This document shows positions 27,910 through 36,439 of a stretch of DNA of 64,000 nucleotides, in pieces (the first letter of the stretch is position 1; each line of letters begins with the position of its first letter). Source of the stretch: Candidatus Binatia bacterium (lineage in GTDB: Bacteria > Desulfobacterota > Binatia > Bin18). Where the stretch lies: NCBI GenBank assembly GCA_022826945.1, contig JAJDTY010000001.1, positions 19,936 through 83,935 of the forward strand, read 5' to 3'. The translations under genes were made by a program, and so were the position numbers. The notes under the pieces were generated by a model. It saw only the letters and a list, made by a program, of their open reading frames with translations. It ran no database searches and was not told where the DNA came from.

Positions 27910-28866
27910 ATGGCATCCGGCATCGGCCTCTGGATCGGTTTCACCCTGATTGTTCTCGGCCTGCTGTTCCTGGACTTGGGGGTTTTTCATCGTGAAGCGC
28001 GTGAAGTGTCGCGCAAGGAAGCCGGTATATGGAGCACGGTCTGGATCGGCCTCGCCCTGGTCTTTAACGCCTGGATTTATTACACCAGCGGCTCGGAGCC
28101 GGCCCTGGAATTTCTCGCCGGCTATTTGATCGAAAAATCACTCAGCGTGGACAATATTTTTGTCTTCTTGCTGATCTTCTCCTATTTTTCCGTTCCCTTG
28201 GCCTACCAGCACCGGGTTCTGTTCTGGGGGATTCTGGGCGCGCTCATCATGCGCGGGATTTTCATTGCCCTCGGAGCGACGCTGCTCCACCATTTTCACT
28301 GGATCATCTATCTCTTCGGAGCCTTCCTGATCTTCACCGGGATCAGGATTGCCTTTTCGGATGAGACCGAATCCGACCCCGAGGATAATCCGGCCATTCG
28401 ACTCCTGCGGCGGGTGCTGCCGGTCACGGATAAATACGAAGGCCAACACTTCTTCGTCCGGCATCAGGGGAAGCTCTTTGCCACCCCCCTCTTGGTCGTC
28501 CTCGTTTCCGTAGAAAGCACGGACTTGGTCTTTGCGGTCGACTCGATTCCGGCCATTTTTGCCGTCACCGACGACCCCTTCATCGTCTACACCTCAAACG
28601 TCTTTGCCATTCTGGGCCTGCGCGCCCTCTACTTCCTGATTGCCGGCGTGCTCGATCTGTTTGTCTATCTACGCATCGGCCTGGGCGTGGTGCTGGGCTT
28701 TGTTGGCGTCAAAATGCTCTTGGTTGACGTGTATCCCATCCCGATTGGCCTCTCTCTGGGCGTGATCGCGCTTGTCCTGACCGCGACGATCGTTGCCTCG
28801 CTGCTCTTTCCGCCCTCCGAGTCGGAGAGCCCTCAGTCCAAGGAAGATATTTCTGAGGCGGTCTAG
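27910..28866 (+). CDS. TerC/Alx family membrane protein
   Basis: Inner-membrane protein of 318 residues with about nine hydrophobic helices. Family signatures: EFLAGYLIEKSLSVDNIFVF (the acidic pair lies in the membrane), FWGILGALIMRGIFI, and VLVSVESTDLVFAVDSIPAI. TerC/Alx proteins are linked to manganese export or to metal loading of secreted proteins. It starts 16 bp after purC and ends 8 bp before a CoA-transferase. Confidence 0.92.
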   Translation: MASGIGLWIGFTLIVLGLLFLDLGVFHREAREVSRKEAGIWSTVWIGLALVFNAWIYYTSGSEPALEFLAGYLIEKSLSVDNIFVFLLIFSYFSVPLAYQHRVLFWGILGALIMRGIFIALGATLLHHFHWIIYLFGAFLIFTGIRIAFSDETESDPEDNPAIRLLRRVLPVTDKYEGQHFFVRHQGKLFATPLLVVLVSVESTDLVFAVDSIPAIFAVTDDPFIVYTSNVFAILGLRALYFLIAGVLDLFVYLRIGLGVVLGFVGVKMLLVDVYPIPIGLSLGVIALVLTATIVASLLFPPSESESPQSKEDISEAV

Positions 28867-28874
28867 GTTGCCCC

Positions 28875-30122
28875 ATGTCTCCCCCACAAAAAGGCCGGCG
28901 CGCGCTCGAAGGCGTTCGTATTCTTGATTTCACCTGGGTGGTCGCCGGTCCGGTTGCGGTCCGTATCCTGGCCGACCAGGGGGCCGAGGTCATTAAAATC
29001 GAGCGGCGCGATACGCTCGATCTGGGGACGCGGCGCGGCGGTTTTTCCGGCAATCTGCACCGGGGCAAGGAGAGTACGGTTATCAATATGGCCGATCCGC
29101 GCGGGATTGAGATCGCCCAGAAACTTGCGGCTATATCAGATGTCGTGATCGACAATTTCAGCGCACGGGTCATGCGTAACTGGGGACTCGACTACGAGAG
29201 CCTCAAAAAAATCAAGCCCGATATCATTGCGGTCTCCATGTCCGGCTTTGGGCATACCGGACCGCACAAGGATTATGTCAGCTATGGGCCAACGCTCCAG
29301 GCTTTGTCCGGCTATACGCTCCAGATGCGTCATCCCGGTCACGAGCCGGCCGGCTGGGGCTATTCATATGCGGACATGACCGGCGGCTATAGTGGTGCGC
29401 TGGCCGTGCTGATGGCCCTGTGGCACCGCAAACAAACCGGTCAGGGACAATTCGTCGACTTGGCACAGTTTGAGGCGATTTCCAGCCTAGTCGGACCAGG
29501 CTTGCTCGACATCTTGAATAATCGGACACCCAGTCAGCCGGTCGGAAATCGTTCCCAGGAGGCCCCGGCGGCTCCACACGGGGTGTATCGCTGCAAGGGC
29601 GACGACCGCTGGTGCGCGATTGCCGTTTTCACCGAAGCAGAGTGGCAGAGTCTGTGCCGTGTCTTGGGGCAGCCGGCCTGGACGCACGAGGCACGCTTTG
29701 CCAGCCTTGCAGACCGTCTCCAACATCAAGACGCTTTGGACGGGTATATTGAAGCCTGGACCCAACAACGTACGGCTGAAGAAGTCATGTCCCGCCTGCA
29801 AGAGGCCGGTATCGCCGCTGGCGTGGTTGCCAACGGGGAAGATGTGGACCGCGACCCCCAACTGCGGGCGCGGGACTATTGGGCGCAGTTGCCGGCCCAG
29901 GAAAACGGGAAGACGGAGGAGTTCATACTCGACGGGCCGCCGTTCAAGCTCTCGCAGACGCCGGGTTACGTGGCCGCCCCAGGCCCGTTGCTGGGCGAGC
30001 ATACGGAGAGCGTGCTACGCCGCCTGCTCAACTATTCCGACCAGCAGATCGCTCACCTCAAAGCAGAGCGCGTCATCGCTTCGCACGCAGAGATTCATGC
30101 CGAGCGGACGGCCCGGGACTAA
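28875..30122 (+). CDS. CaiB/BaiF family III CoA-transferase
   Basis: Protein of 415 residues with GVRILDFTWVVAGPVAVRIL, DQGAEVIKIERRDTLDLG, the GFGHTGPHKDYVSYGPTLQA segment, and WGYSYADMTGGYSGALAVL, which provides the catalytic Asp. Sequence style (SYGPTLQALSGYT, PHGVYRCKGDDRW) is closest to the transferase at 38062-39276. Probably active; the CoA donor and acceptor are unknown. Confidence 0.92.
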   Translation: MSPPQKGRRALEGVRILDFTWVVAGPVAVRILADQGAEVIKIERRDTLDLGTRRGGFSGNLHRGKESTVINMADPRGIEIAQKLAAISDVVIDNFSARVMRNWGLDYESLKKIKPDIIAVSMSGFGHTGPHKDYVSYGPTLQALSGYTLQMRHPGHEPAGWGYSYADMTGGYSGALAVLMALWHRKQTGQGQFVDLAQFEAISSLVGPGLLDILNNRTPSQPVGNRSQEAPAAPHGVYRCKGDDRWCAIAVFTEAEWQSLCRVLGQPAWTHEARFASLADRLQHQDALDGYIEAWTQQRTAEEVMSRLQEAGIAAGVVANGEDVDRDPQLRARDYWAQLPAQENGKTEEFILDGPPFKLSQTPGYVAAPGPLLGEHTESVLRRLLNYSDQQIAHLKAERVIASHAEIHAERTARD

Positions 30123-30356
30123 GGAGGCACTGGTAGGCAAGACCCGGCGGCTCAGTACTTCGCCATCAATGTTGGTGATAAAATTAACATCGGTTATCGC
30201 GAATTCAGTAACAACACAGCAAGACCTGCGTTTAACAATGATGTTGAATATGACCTCTCATTATCTAATATTATCGGTTATAAAGGGGCTCTGATTGAGG
30301 TCATTAAAGCGAATAACAACAGTATCACCTACAAGGTGATTCAAAACTTTCCATGA
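30123..30356 (+). pseudogene. AT-rich coding remnant without a start
   Basis: A frame open from the stop of the CoA-transferase to TGA at 30354 lacks a start codon but from about 30150 reads like real protein: FAINVGDKINIGYREFS, then YDLSLSNIIGYKGALIEVI and NNSITYKVIQNFP. Base composition is much more AT-rich than its neighbours. It looks like the C-terminal end of a foreign gene. I do not recognise the family. The rest of the 30123-30429 gap holds no other gene. Confidence 0.45.
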
Positions 30357-30429
30357 ACGGAAAAGAAATTTCTTGAGGACTGTCCTAAGCTGACCCTGGG
30401 CTAGTGCCATATACCTGACGACAAGAATT

Positions 30430-30753
30430 GTGAGTAATACGTTCGACCGTATTCGGTCGCTGATTTCTGAGAACAGTATCCAAATCTCAGGGCACGGATA
30501 CGACGAACTCGCCACCGACGGGTTACGCGCAAGGGAACTTATTGAAAGCGTGGAAACGGCAGAAGTGATTGAGGACTATCCAAATTACCCCAAAGGCCCA
30601 TGCGTTCTCTTGCTCCAACGAATGATAGATGGGCGTTCGGTCCATACCGTGTGGGGAGTTCCCGCTGGTCGTACAAGTCCGGCGGTGCTAATTACAGCGT
30701 ACTTACCCGACCCCGAAAAGTGGGAACCTGGGTTCAAGCGGAGACGCCAATGA
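30430..30753 (+). CDS. DUF4258 protein, probable toxin
   Basis: Protein of 107 residues with the DUF4258 pattern: N-terminal IRSLISENSIQISGHGYDEL, containing the conserved His near residue 22, the LIESVETAEVIEDYPNYPKG strand/turn, and HTVWGVPAGRTSPAVLITAYLPDP. DUF4258 proteins resemble RelE/BrnT-like small nucleases and usually occur as the first gene of toxin-antitoxin-like pairs. The start is GTG; no strong Shine-Dalgarno is seen. The next gene overlaps by 4 bp. Confidence 0.8.
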   Translation: MSNTFDRIRSLISENSIQISGHGYDELATDGLRARELIESVETAEVIEDYPNYPKGPCVLLLQRMIDGRSVHTVWGVPAGRTSPAVLITAYLPDPEKWEPGFKRRRQ

Positions 30754-30965
30754 GTAAGAGGAAACGGACGAAATTCGTTCACGAAGGAAACTATGTTGCA
30801 GAAGTTGACGTAGAACTTCTGGAAGAGCCTGAAGGGTGGTCACCATATCTTTCTCTTGAGGACGCGTATCGTCTTGACGATGTACGGGAGGCCCTTCGTC
30901 AAGGGGACGTGAAGACCGCTGCAAGATACGCGCGCGTGTTCAGTCTCACTCCTGTTGCTGTATGA
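30750..30965 (+). CDS. Small partner of the DUF4258 protein, probable antitoxin
   Basis: Protein of 71 residues beginning at the ATGA overlap with the DUF4258 gene, so the two are translationally coupled. It reads as a short beta N-terminus (NYVAEVDVELLEE) followed by helices (LSLEDAYRLDDVREALRQGD, TAARYARVFSLTPVA). It lacks the zinc-binding cysteines of YgiT-type antitoxins that accompany many DUF4258 genes. The antitoxin role is inferred from gene order and size. Confidence 0.65.
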   Translation: MSKRKRTKFVHEGNYVAEVDVELLEEPEGWSPYLSLEDAYRLDDVREALRQGDVKTAARYARVFSLTPVAV

Positions 30966-30994
30966 GGTTGCCTAACCCGTCACTCAATTAGGCG

Positions 30995-31125
30995 GTCTCG
31001 CCGACAACTCCCAATGGCGCCGCTGTACGGCCCGGACGTTGGGAAGCAGACCCTGTCATTCATAGGCGGGGAGCGGGTGGTCCAGCCGGGCTCCGCCCAT
31101 TTCGTCCAGAACGTGGATCACTAAG
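30995..31125 (-). pseudogene. Duplicated 3' end of the HDAC-like gene
   Basis: This stretch is about 90 percent identical to 31976-32105, the 3' end of the histone-deacetylase-like gene. Read on the minus strand it gives [21 protein letters not shown] followed by an internal TGA where the intact gene has CGA, then [17 protein letters not shown]. It is a dead fragment, and with its parent it forms direct repeats bracketing the alpha/beta hydrolase gene. Confidence 0.8.
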
Positions 31126-31133
31126 GAGACATT

Positions 31134-31916
31134 ATGCCGTTTACCTCAGTCAATGGGATTGAACTGTATTATGAAACCCACGGAACGGGCCCGGCCCTGG
31201 TGTTAGCCCACGGTGGAGGGGGGAGTCATCTCAGTTGGTGGCAGCAAGTTCCGGCACTCTCCAAAACGTATCAAGTGATAACCTTTGACCATCGGAGCTT
31301 CGGCTATTCCCGCGATGTGGCCAACGGCCCGGGCCCGCGGGCGTTTGTTGAGGATTTGACCGGATTACTGGATCATCTTGGGATTCAGAGCGCGGCCCTT
31401 GTCGGGCAATCCATGGGCGGCTGGACGGTATGCGGCTTTGCCGCTGCCTGTCCCGAACGTACCAGCGCGCTTATTTTGTGCGACACCACCGCCGGGATTG
31501 AAACGCCGGAGATCGATCAGACGCGCGCCAGCCTGCGTGAACGCGCGCAGGGCAATCTAGCCCAGCTGCTCACGAGCGCATACGCCCTGTCTTTTCCTGA
31601 GCGGGAACCAGCACTGTGTTTTCTCTATAAACAAATCTCGGCCCTGAATCAGCACATCTCTCCCAATCTCATTTCAACGCTGACGAGCCTGCACACCAAC
31701 GTCGCGCCCATTGTTGAGCACAATATTCCCACCTTGCTTGTGATTGGAGAAGAAGACGTACTGGCTCCACCGCCCGCCATGCAAAGCATTACGACCCGTA
31801 TTCCGCAGGCACGCTTTATCACCGTTCCCAAGGCTGGCCATTCCGCGTATTTTGAACAGCCGGCGGTTTTTAACCGCGTGGTGGACGAGTTTGTACGAGA
31901 AAACCAGCCGTCGTGA
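31134..31916 (+). CDS. Alpha/beta hydrolase
   Basis: Soluble alpha/beta-hydrolase-fold enzyme of 260 residues. Oxyanion region VLAHGGGGSHLSWW, nucleophile elbow GQSMGGWT (Ser near 92), acid Asp in VIGEEDVLAPP and catalytic His in KAGHSAYFEQP. Substrate unknown (esterase, lactonase or similar). The gene sits between a duplicated HDAC fragment and the intact HDAC-like gene, with an AGGAGAC Shine-Dalgarno. Confidence 0.9.
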   Translation: MPFTSVNGIELYYETHGTGPALVLAHGGGGSHLSWWQQVPALSKTYQVITFDHRSFGYSRDVANGPGPRAFVEDLTGLLDHLGIQSAALVGQSMGGWTVCGFAAACPERTSALILCDTTAGIETPEIDQTRASLRERAQGNLAQLLTSAYALSFPEREPALCFLYKQISALNQHISPNLISTLTSLHTNVAPIVEHNIPTLLVIGEEDVLAPPPAMQSITTRIPQARFITVPKAGHSAYFEQPAVFNRVVDEFVRENQPS

Positions 31917-31969
31917 CCCGCAGACACTGAAGTCGTCCACGTTGATTCACAGATCGAAGCGGACGGACT

Positions 31970-33004
31970 TCAGGCCGTCTCTGATAACTCCCAATGGCGC
32001 CGCTGTACGGCCCGGACGTTGGGAAGCAGACCCTGTCGTTCATATGCGGGAAGCGGATGGTCCAGCCGGTCGCCACCCATTTCGTCCAGAACGTGGATCA
32101 CTGAGGTTTCCAGCCCCTCCAGATCGTAGCCGCCTTCGAGAATGGCAGCACAACGGCCCTGGGCCTGATCCCGCGCCACGCGCAAGAGAATCCGTGCCAG
32201 GGCAGTAAAGCCTTCTGCTGTGACGGTCAGACCGCCGAGTGGATCGCGGGCGTGGGCGTCAAAGCCAGCGGAGATCAACACGAACTCGGGCTGAAACTGC
32301 CGGCAAATAGGATCGATCACCTCTTCAAAGAGGGGCACAATGGCGGCATCTCCCCAGCCGACGTTGAGCGGCAGGTTGACGGTATACCCCTCGCCGCTGC
32401 CTTGGCCTGCTTCTTCGGCGGCCCCTGTGCCGGGGTAGTACGGATATTGATGGGTCGAGACGTACAGCACGCCAGGATCATCGTAGAAACTGTGCTGGGA
32501 GCCATTGCCATGGTGCAGGTCCCAGTCCATCACCAGGATCCGGCTCAGCCCAAAACGTTCCCTCAGATATTGCGCCCCAACAGCGACACTGTTGAACAGA
32601 CAAAAGCCCATGGCCCGGTCGCGTTCGGCATGATGGCCGGGCGGTCGCACCAAGGCAAAGCCGTTGTCCACCTCGTGCTCCATGACCGCATCCAGAATGG
32701 TCAACAGACCACCGGTGGCGAGGAGGGCCGTCTCATACGACTGTGCGGACACCCGCGTATCCGCGTCAAAGGCCGCAGCTTCGAGACCGGCAGAGGCAGC
32801 GACCTGACCAATCAGGCTGGTGTCGTGGACCAAAGCAATCTCCTCATGCGTTGCCCGTCTGGGCTCAAACCGTTTCAACCCGTCGCGTTCATAGGACGCG
32901 AAGCGGCTGAGGAGGGTACCAATCCGCTCCGCTCGTTCCGGATGACCCGGACCTGGGTTGTGGTCCTGATAACGTGTGTCCAGCACGATGCCTGTCTGTA
33001 ACAT
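31970..33004 (-). CDS. Histone deacetylase family (acetoin utilisation/acetylpolyamine-type) amidohydrolase
   Basis: Zinc-dependent deacetylase of 344 residues. Motifs: [26 protein letters not shown] (active-site HH), [19 protein letters not shown] (zinc ligands Asp and His), [16 protein letters not shown] and [10 protein letters not shown]. Bacterial members act on acetylated polyamines or proteins. Its 3' end is duplicated about 1 kb downstream. Confidence 0.93.
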   Translation of the reverse strand: MLQTGIVLDTRYQDHNPGPGHPERAERIGTLLSRFASYERDGLKRFEPRRATHEEIALVHDTSLIGQVAASAGLEAAAFDADTRVSAQSYETALLATGGLLTILDAVMEHEVDNGFALVRPPGHHAERDRAMGFCLFNSVAVGAQYLRERFGLSRILVMDWDLHHGNGSQHSFYDDPGVLYVSTHQYPYYPGTGAAEEAGQGSGEGYTVNLPLNVGWGDAAIVPLFEEVIDPICRQFQPEFVLISAGFDAHARDPLGGLTVTAEGFTALARILLRVARDQAQGRCAAILEGGYDLEGLETSVIHVLDEMGGDRLDHPLPAYERQGLLPNVRAVQRRHWELSETA

Positions 33005-33105
33005 TGATCGCTCCTTACCGGTTCGGGAAAGTGCCTCCTCTCCCGGACCCTGGCCATAACTTGCGCCGGTTTTTCGATTATACTACCGTAATCCAAGAGG
33101 CAAAT

Positions 33106-33405
33106 ATGTTTGGAATCGGGATGCCGGAGTTGGTGGTGATTCTGGTCGTGGCGCTGATCGTCCTTGGGCCAAAGCGTCTACCCGAGGCGGCCCGCGGTTT
33201 GGGTAAAGCCTTTGCCGAATTGCGCCGGGCAACAAGCGGGGTCACTGAAGAGCTCGATAATGCCCAGATCATGCTGGACGAAGAGATGCGTGCCGCCGAA
33301 CGCAACGCGCAGCCGAACTCCACGACTCTGCCGGCGGCCTCTTCCGCCTCGTCCCGATCTTCGGAAACACCAGAAAAGAAAGCAGGGACCGGAGGGGACA
33401 ACTAG
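33106..33405 (+). CDS. tatA: Sec-independent translocase subunit TatA/TatB
   Basis: Protein of 99 residues: one N-terminal transmembrane helix ([18 protein letters not shown]), the hinge [20 protein letters not shown] amphipathic helix, then an acidic and Ser/Thr-rich tail. The LGPKRLPE turn with Pro is common to TatA and TatB; a single such gene next to tatC may serve both roles. AAGAGG lies 5-10 bases before the start. Confidence 0.88.
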   Translation: MFGIGMPELVVILVVALIVLGPKRLPEAARGLGKAFAELRRATSGVTEELDNAQIMLDEEMRAAERNAQPNSTTLPAASSASSRSSETPEKKAGTGGDN

Positions 33406-33408
33406 GAC

Positions 33409-34176
33409 ATGGTCTATGACGACCGGTCCATGCCGCTCACCGGACATCTGGATGAGCTGCGCAGCCGCCTCATTCGGTCTTTGCTTGCCATCTTCATCGT
33501 CTTTCTGCCGGCCTATTTCTTTGCCAATATGCTGTTTGCTTTTCTCGCTCAGCCCCTTCATCACATCACGACCGATCCCCATTCGCTGATTGGCACCAGC
33601 CCGACCGAGGCATTCTTTACAAAACTCAAGGTCGCTTTTATTGCCGCGCTCTTTGGCGCCAGTCCGGCCATTTTCTACCAACTCTGGCAGTTCGTTGCTC
33701 CAGGCTTATACCCACAGGAACGCCGTTACGTATGGCCATTTGTCATATTCTGTTCATTTTTTTTCGTGCTCGGGGCCGGCTTTTGTTATACCGTCGTCCT
33801 GCCGATTGCGTATGCGTTTTTTCTGGGAGAGTTCCGCAGCATCGGGGTACAGGCAACCTTGAAGATCAGCGAGTATCTGACCTTCACGGCCAGAACGCTG
33901 CTCGCCTTTGGGGTCACGTTTGAACTGCCCGTCTTCGCCTTTTTCTTTGCCCGTGTGGGGCTCATCACCCACCATACCCTCATCGGCGCATTCCGTTACG
34001 CCGCGGTCGGCGTCTTTATCCTGGCCGCCATCCTCACCCCACCCGACGCCATCTCCCAAATGCTCCTCGCCGGCCCGCTGCTCCTGCTGTATGTGCTCAG
34101 CATCGGGGTAGCCTATATGTTTGGGAGGAAGGAAGAGGCAAGTGAGGGGGCAGAGATGGAAGAGCCGGACGAGTAG
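33409..34176 (+). CDS. tatC: Sec-independent translocase subunit TatC
   Basis: Polytopic membrane protein of 255 residues, the Tat signal-peptide receptor. The N-terminal MPLTGHLDELRSRLIRSL motif, PTEAFFTKLKVAFIAALFG, APGLYPQERRYVWPF and FGVTFELPVFAFF are conserved. It starts 3 bp after the tatA stop. Confidence 0.95.
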   Translation: MVYDDRSMPLTGHLDELRSRLIRSLLAIFIVFLPAYFFANMLFAFLAQPLHHITTDPHSLIGTSPTEAFFTKLKVAFIAALFGASPAIFYQLWQFVAPGLYPQERRYVWPFVIFCSFFFVLGAGFCYTVVLPIAYAFFLGEFRSIGVQATLKISEYLTFTARTLLAFGVTFELPVFAFFFARVGLITHHTLIGAFRYAAVGVFILAAILTPPDAISQMLLAGPLLLLYVLSIGVAYMFGRKEEASEGAEMEEPDE

Positions 34177-34186
34177 GGGAAAAGCC

Positions 34187-34528
34187 ATGAGCACAGATAT
34201 CAAAGTGACGCCTTCAAGCGGAAACGTGTTCGCTGACCTCAATCTGCCAAATCCAGAGGAGCGCTTAGTGAAGGCGACCATCGCCTTGAGCATTGGAGAG
34301 CTGATTGAGAAACGGGGCCTCACCCAAGCGGGAGCGGGGGCTATTCTTGGATTGCCACAATCGAGCGTCTCGAACTTGGTGCGAGGCAAACTGGAGAAGT
34401 TCACGATTGACCGGCTGCTCCGCTACATGCGGAAGCTCGATTACGATGTCACCATCAGTTTTAAGCCCAAGCCCAAGTCCCGCGATGAGGCCACCATACA
34501 TGTCAAGGGAGCACCCCTGCCAGCCTAG
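34187..34528 (+). CDS. HigA-like XRE-family regulator (orphan antitoxin type)
   Basis: DNA-binding protein of 113 residues. N-terminal SSGNVFADLNLPNPEERLVKA is the hallmark of antitoxins that pair with HigB/RelE-like toxins; the helix-turn-helix is LTQAGAGAILGLPQSSVSNLVRG. No toxin gene is adjacent: tatC ends 10 bp upstream and mazE begins 121 bp downstream. It is a paralogue of the gene at 35294-35647. Confidence 0.82.
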   Translation: MSTDIKVTPSSGNVFADLNLPNPEERLVKATIALSIGELIEKRGLTQAGAGAILGLPQSSVSNLVRGKLEKFTIDRLLRYMRKLDYDVTISFKPKPKSRDEATIHVKGAPLPA

Positions 34529-34649
34529 CGAACTCCGTAAAACTGTTGACTAATAAATGGCGCTAAACGAATTGGTATGAGAGAAGTCTTGCAAGCGTAT
34601 CTACATCGGATACACTTTTCTGCGTACTCAGTGAAGAGTTGGGGGAGTC

Positions 34650-34916
34650 ATGAAAGTTGAAACGGAAATCAAAAAGTGGGGGAACAGCTTGGCCTTGCGC
34701 GTGACTGGCATTATGGCGGCCTTACCTCAGTTCAAAGCAGGCACCAAGGTTGTTGTCGATGTGACCGAAGAGGGCATGGTCGTCAAGCCGGCTATTCAAG
34801 AGAAAGGCGCGTTCCGTTTTCCCTATACCGAGGATGAGTTGCTGGCGGGCATCACACCAGAAAGAGCGCACGCCGACGCGTTGGCACGACCCGAAGGGCC
34901 CGAAGTTGGAGGCTGA
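34650..34916 (+). CDS. mazE: MazE-like AbrB-fold antitoxin
   Basis: Antitoxin of 88 residues. The swapped-hairpin AbrB N-terminus reads VETEIKKWGNSLALRV, and the C-terminus (FPYTEDELLAGITPERAHAD) is the toxin-binding tail. A GGGGGAG Shine-Dalgarno precedes the start. The toxin gene starts directly after its stop codon. Confidence 0.88.
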   Translation: MKVETEIKKWGNSLALRVTGIMAALPQFKAGTKVVVDVTEEGMVVKPAIQEKGAFRFPYTEDELLAGITPERAHADALARPEGPEVGG

Positions 34917-35288
34917 ATGGCGTCCAAACGGTATATCCCTGCACGAAGAGATGTCGTGTGGCTCGATTTCGAGCCTACCAAGGGGAAGGAAATCGGGAAA
35001 TATCGTCCCGCGCTGGTGTTGAGTAGTCGGGCATACAATCGCAAGACCGGGTTGATCATCTGTTGTCCGATCAGTACCAGCATTCGCGGTGGGACGACGG
35101 AGGTTCCGATATCCAATCTCGGGCGGCCGTACGTGGTCGCGGCGAGCCTGATTCAAACGCTCGCCTGGGAAGAGCGCAAGGTAAAGAAGATTGTGACCGC
35201 CAAGCGAGGCGAATTCCAAGAAACCGTGTTGAAGCTGCTTCCACTGATCGGGGTAACTGAAATACTGGAAGATATGCTGCAAAGGTAA
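34917..35288 (+). CDS. mazF: MazF/PemK-family endoribonuclease toxin
   Basis: Toxin of 123 residues that is expected to cleave mRNA at specific sites. Family motifs: RRDVVWLDFEPTKGKEIGKY RPALVLS (with the conserved Arg in YRPALVLS), CCPISTSI, and the C-terminal helix. Its ATG immediately follows the mazE TGA, so translation is coupled. Confidence 0.9.
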   Translation: MASKRYIPARRDVVWLDFEPTKGKEIGKYRPALVLSSRAYNRKTGLIICCPISTSIRGGTTEVPISNLGRPYVVAASLIQTLAWEERKVKKIVTAKRGEFQETVLKLLPLIGVTEILEDMLQR

Positions 35289-35293
35289 GACCG

Positions 35294-35647
35294 CTACGCG
35301 GCATCAACCACCACGCGTACATCGGCGTGTTTGGCCTGACGCGGCTTGTCCCTGATAACAATTTCGATGGACTTATCCAGCTTATTGAGAAAGCGAAACA
35401 AGCGTTCAGCCGAGAACCTATCCAAATGGCCTTTCATGAGCGCAGAGACATTCGGCTGCTTGATACCGAGCAAATTGGCGGCTTTGACCTGAGTGAGCTT
35501 CCGTTCCCGGATTATCTGACAAATTTGAAAGGCGAGTTCCGCCTTAGCGATATATTCCTCCGGGTTGGGTAGCCCAATGTCCGTAAAGACATTGCCGCTA
35601 CTCTCTTCATATTCAATGGGGGGCGTCGTGCGCTTTGTTCGTGTCAT
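35294..35647 (-). CDS. HigA-like XRE-family regulator (second copy)
   Basis: Protein of 117 residues, paralogous to 34187-34528: SSGNVFTDIGLPNPEEYIAKA against SSGNVFADLNLPNPEERLVKA, with the helix-turn-helix LTQVKAANLLGIKQPNVSAL. No HigB-type toxin lies beside it; the gene ends 5 bp from the convergent mazF stop. Start MTRTKRTTPP is chosen over a longer frame that overlaps the nuclease gene. Confidence 0.8.
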   Translation of the reverse strand: MTRTKRTTPPIEYEESSGNVFTDIGLPNPEEYIAKAELAFQICQIIRERKLTQVKAANLLGIKQPNVSALMKGHLDRFSAERLFRFLNKLDKSIEIVIRDKPRQAKHADVRVVVDAA

Positions 35648-35660
35648 TTTCTGCCTGCCT

Positions 35661-36146
35661 TCACACCAACCGCTGCTCGCAATTCTGACGCTGACTACAG
35701 TTTCGGCACTTGGCGGGCGTGGTGGGTGGGGAGAGAGGTTGGTCGAGCTGCTGGCGATGCGCTCGAATGTGTTCTGCAATGCTAATCACCCGCGAACGCA
35801 GCCGGCGCGTGTTTTTCACCTTGACCCGCTCGCCGTCTCTCAAAATGATGAAGCCGTAGGGGGGCCGGACGCCGTACTCTTCTTCGACTAACACCAGATA
35901 CACCCCGAGTTGAGCTTGATAGCTCTCGTTCATCTGGCGTCCGGACTTCTTTTCTTCCGGAATAAAATATCGACCACACTGGACAATCCGGTCCGGTTGC
36001 CCACGCAGCATATAACGCTCAGAAGACAACCGCACGTCATCGTGGCTGATGGTTCTACCGTAGCCAAAGCCGGCCCGGCGACGACCGATGAGGGCAACCA
36101 CAAAGAGCAGGACGGCAAGACCGAGCAACAGCGTCAGAATAACCAT
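35661..36146 (-). CDS. Cas4/RecB-like nuclease, C-terminal half, membrane-anchored
   Basis: Protein of 161 residues. An N-terminal transmembrane helix (about 2-20) is followed by a PD-(D/E)XK core: RGQPDRIV with Asp52, EEKKSG with Glu65 and Lys67, and QLGVY with Gln79 and Tyr83. The C-terminus has CRNCSQRQNC, three Cys (147, 150, 156) spaced as in the Cas4 Fe-S cluster. Motif I and the fourth Cys are missing here but occur in the gene just upstream, whose stop overlaps this start as TGATG. Function: probably DNA end processing at the membrane, inferred. Confidence 0.78.
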   Translation of the reverse strand: MVILTLLLGLAVLLFVVALIGRRRAGFGYGRTISHDDVRLSSERYMLRGQPDRIVQCGRYFIPEEKKSGRQMNESYQAQLGVYLVLVEEEYGVRPPYGFIILRDGERVKVKNTRRLRSRVISIAEHIRAHRQQLDQPLSPPTTPAKCRNCSQRQNCEQRLV

Positions 36147-36391
36147 CACGATAAGTAAACACGGAGCAGGATGCCGGCCAGGGCGACACCCGCCGCAATG
36201 AGAGCGGCTCGCATGAGCCAGGCGGTCAGACGTTCGACCCGTTGCCATGCAGCATGCGTTTCCGTACCCCGGCGGAGCGCTCGCACACTACCCGGCGGGA
36301 TTCTGAGTCCATGCGTCAGCCGCCACGCTTCCTCGCAATAGACGTAGGTTCCGATTTCGCTTGCGGTGACCCACTCGTCGTGTTTGGCCAT
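36146..36391 (-). CDS. Cas4/RecB-like nuclease, N-terminal half, membrane-anchored
   Basis: Protein of 81 residues. The N-terminus SEIGTYVYCEEAWRLTHG matches the start of Cas4 with its first cluster Cys (Cys19); RRGTETHAAWQ supplies the motif I His (His46). A transmembrane helix follows (about 58-79) and the protein ends. The next gene begins in the stop codon with its own transmembrane helix and carries the remaining nuclease motifs. The two chains together hold one full set of Cas4 residues. No cas genes or CRISPR array are in the window. Confidence 0.72.
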   Translation of the reverse strand: MAKHDEWVTASEIGTYVYCEEAWRLTHGLRIPPGSVRALRRGTETHAAWQRVERLTAWLMRAALIAAGVALAGILLRVYLS

Positions 36392-36439
36392 AGGCGGTCG
36401 GGTCTGGAGATACGGAGGTGGTGAGACCGATGCCCCATC

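Noticed and set aside
35661..36391. CRISPR-Cas locus around the Cas4-like genes
   Set aside because: No repeat-spacer array and no cas1, cas2 or effector gene is visible nearby.
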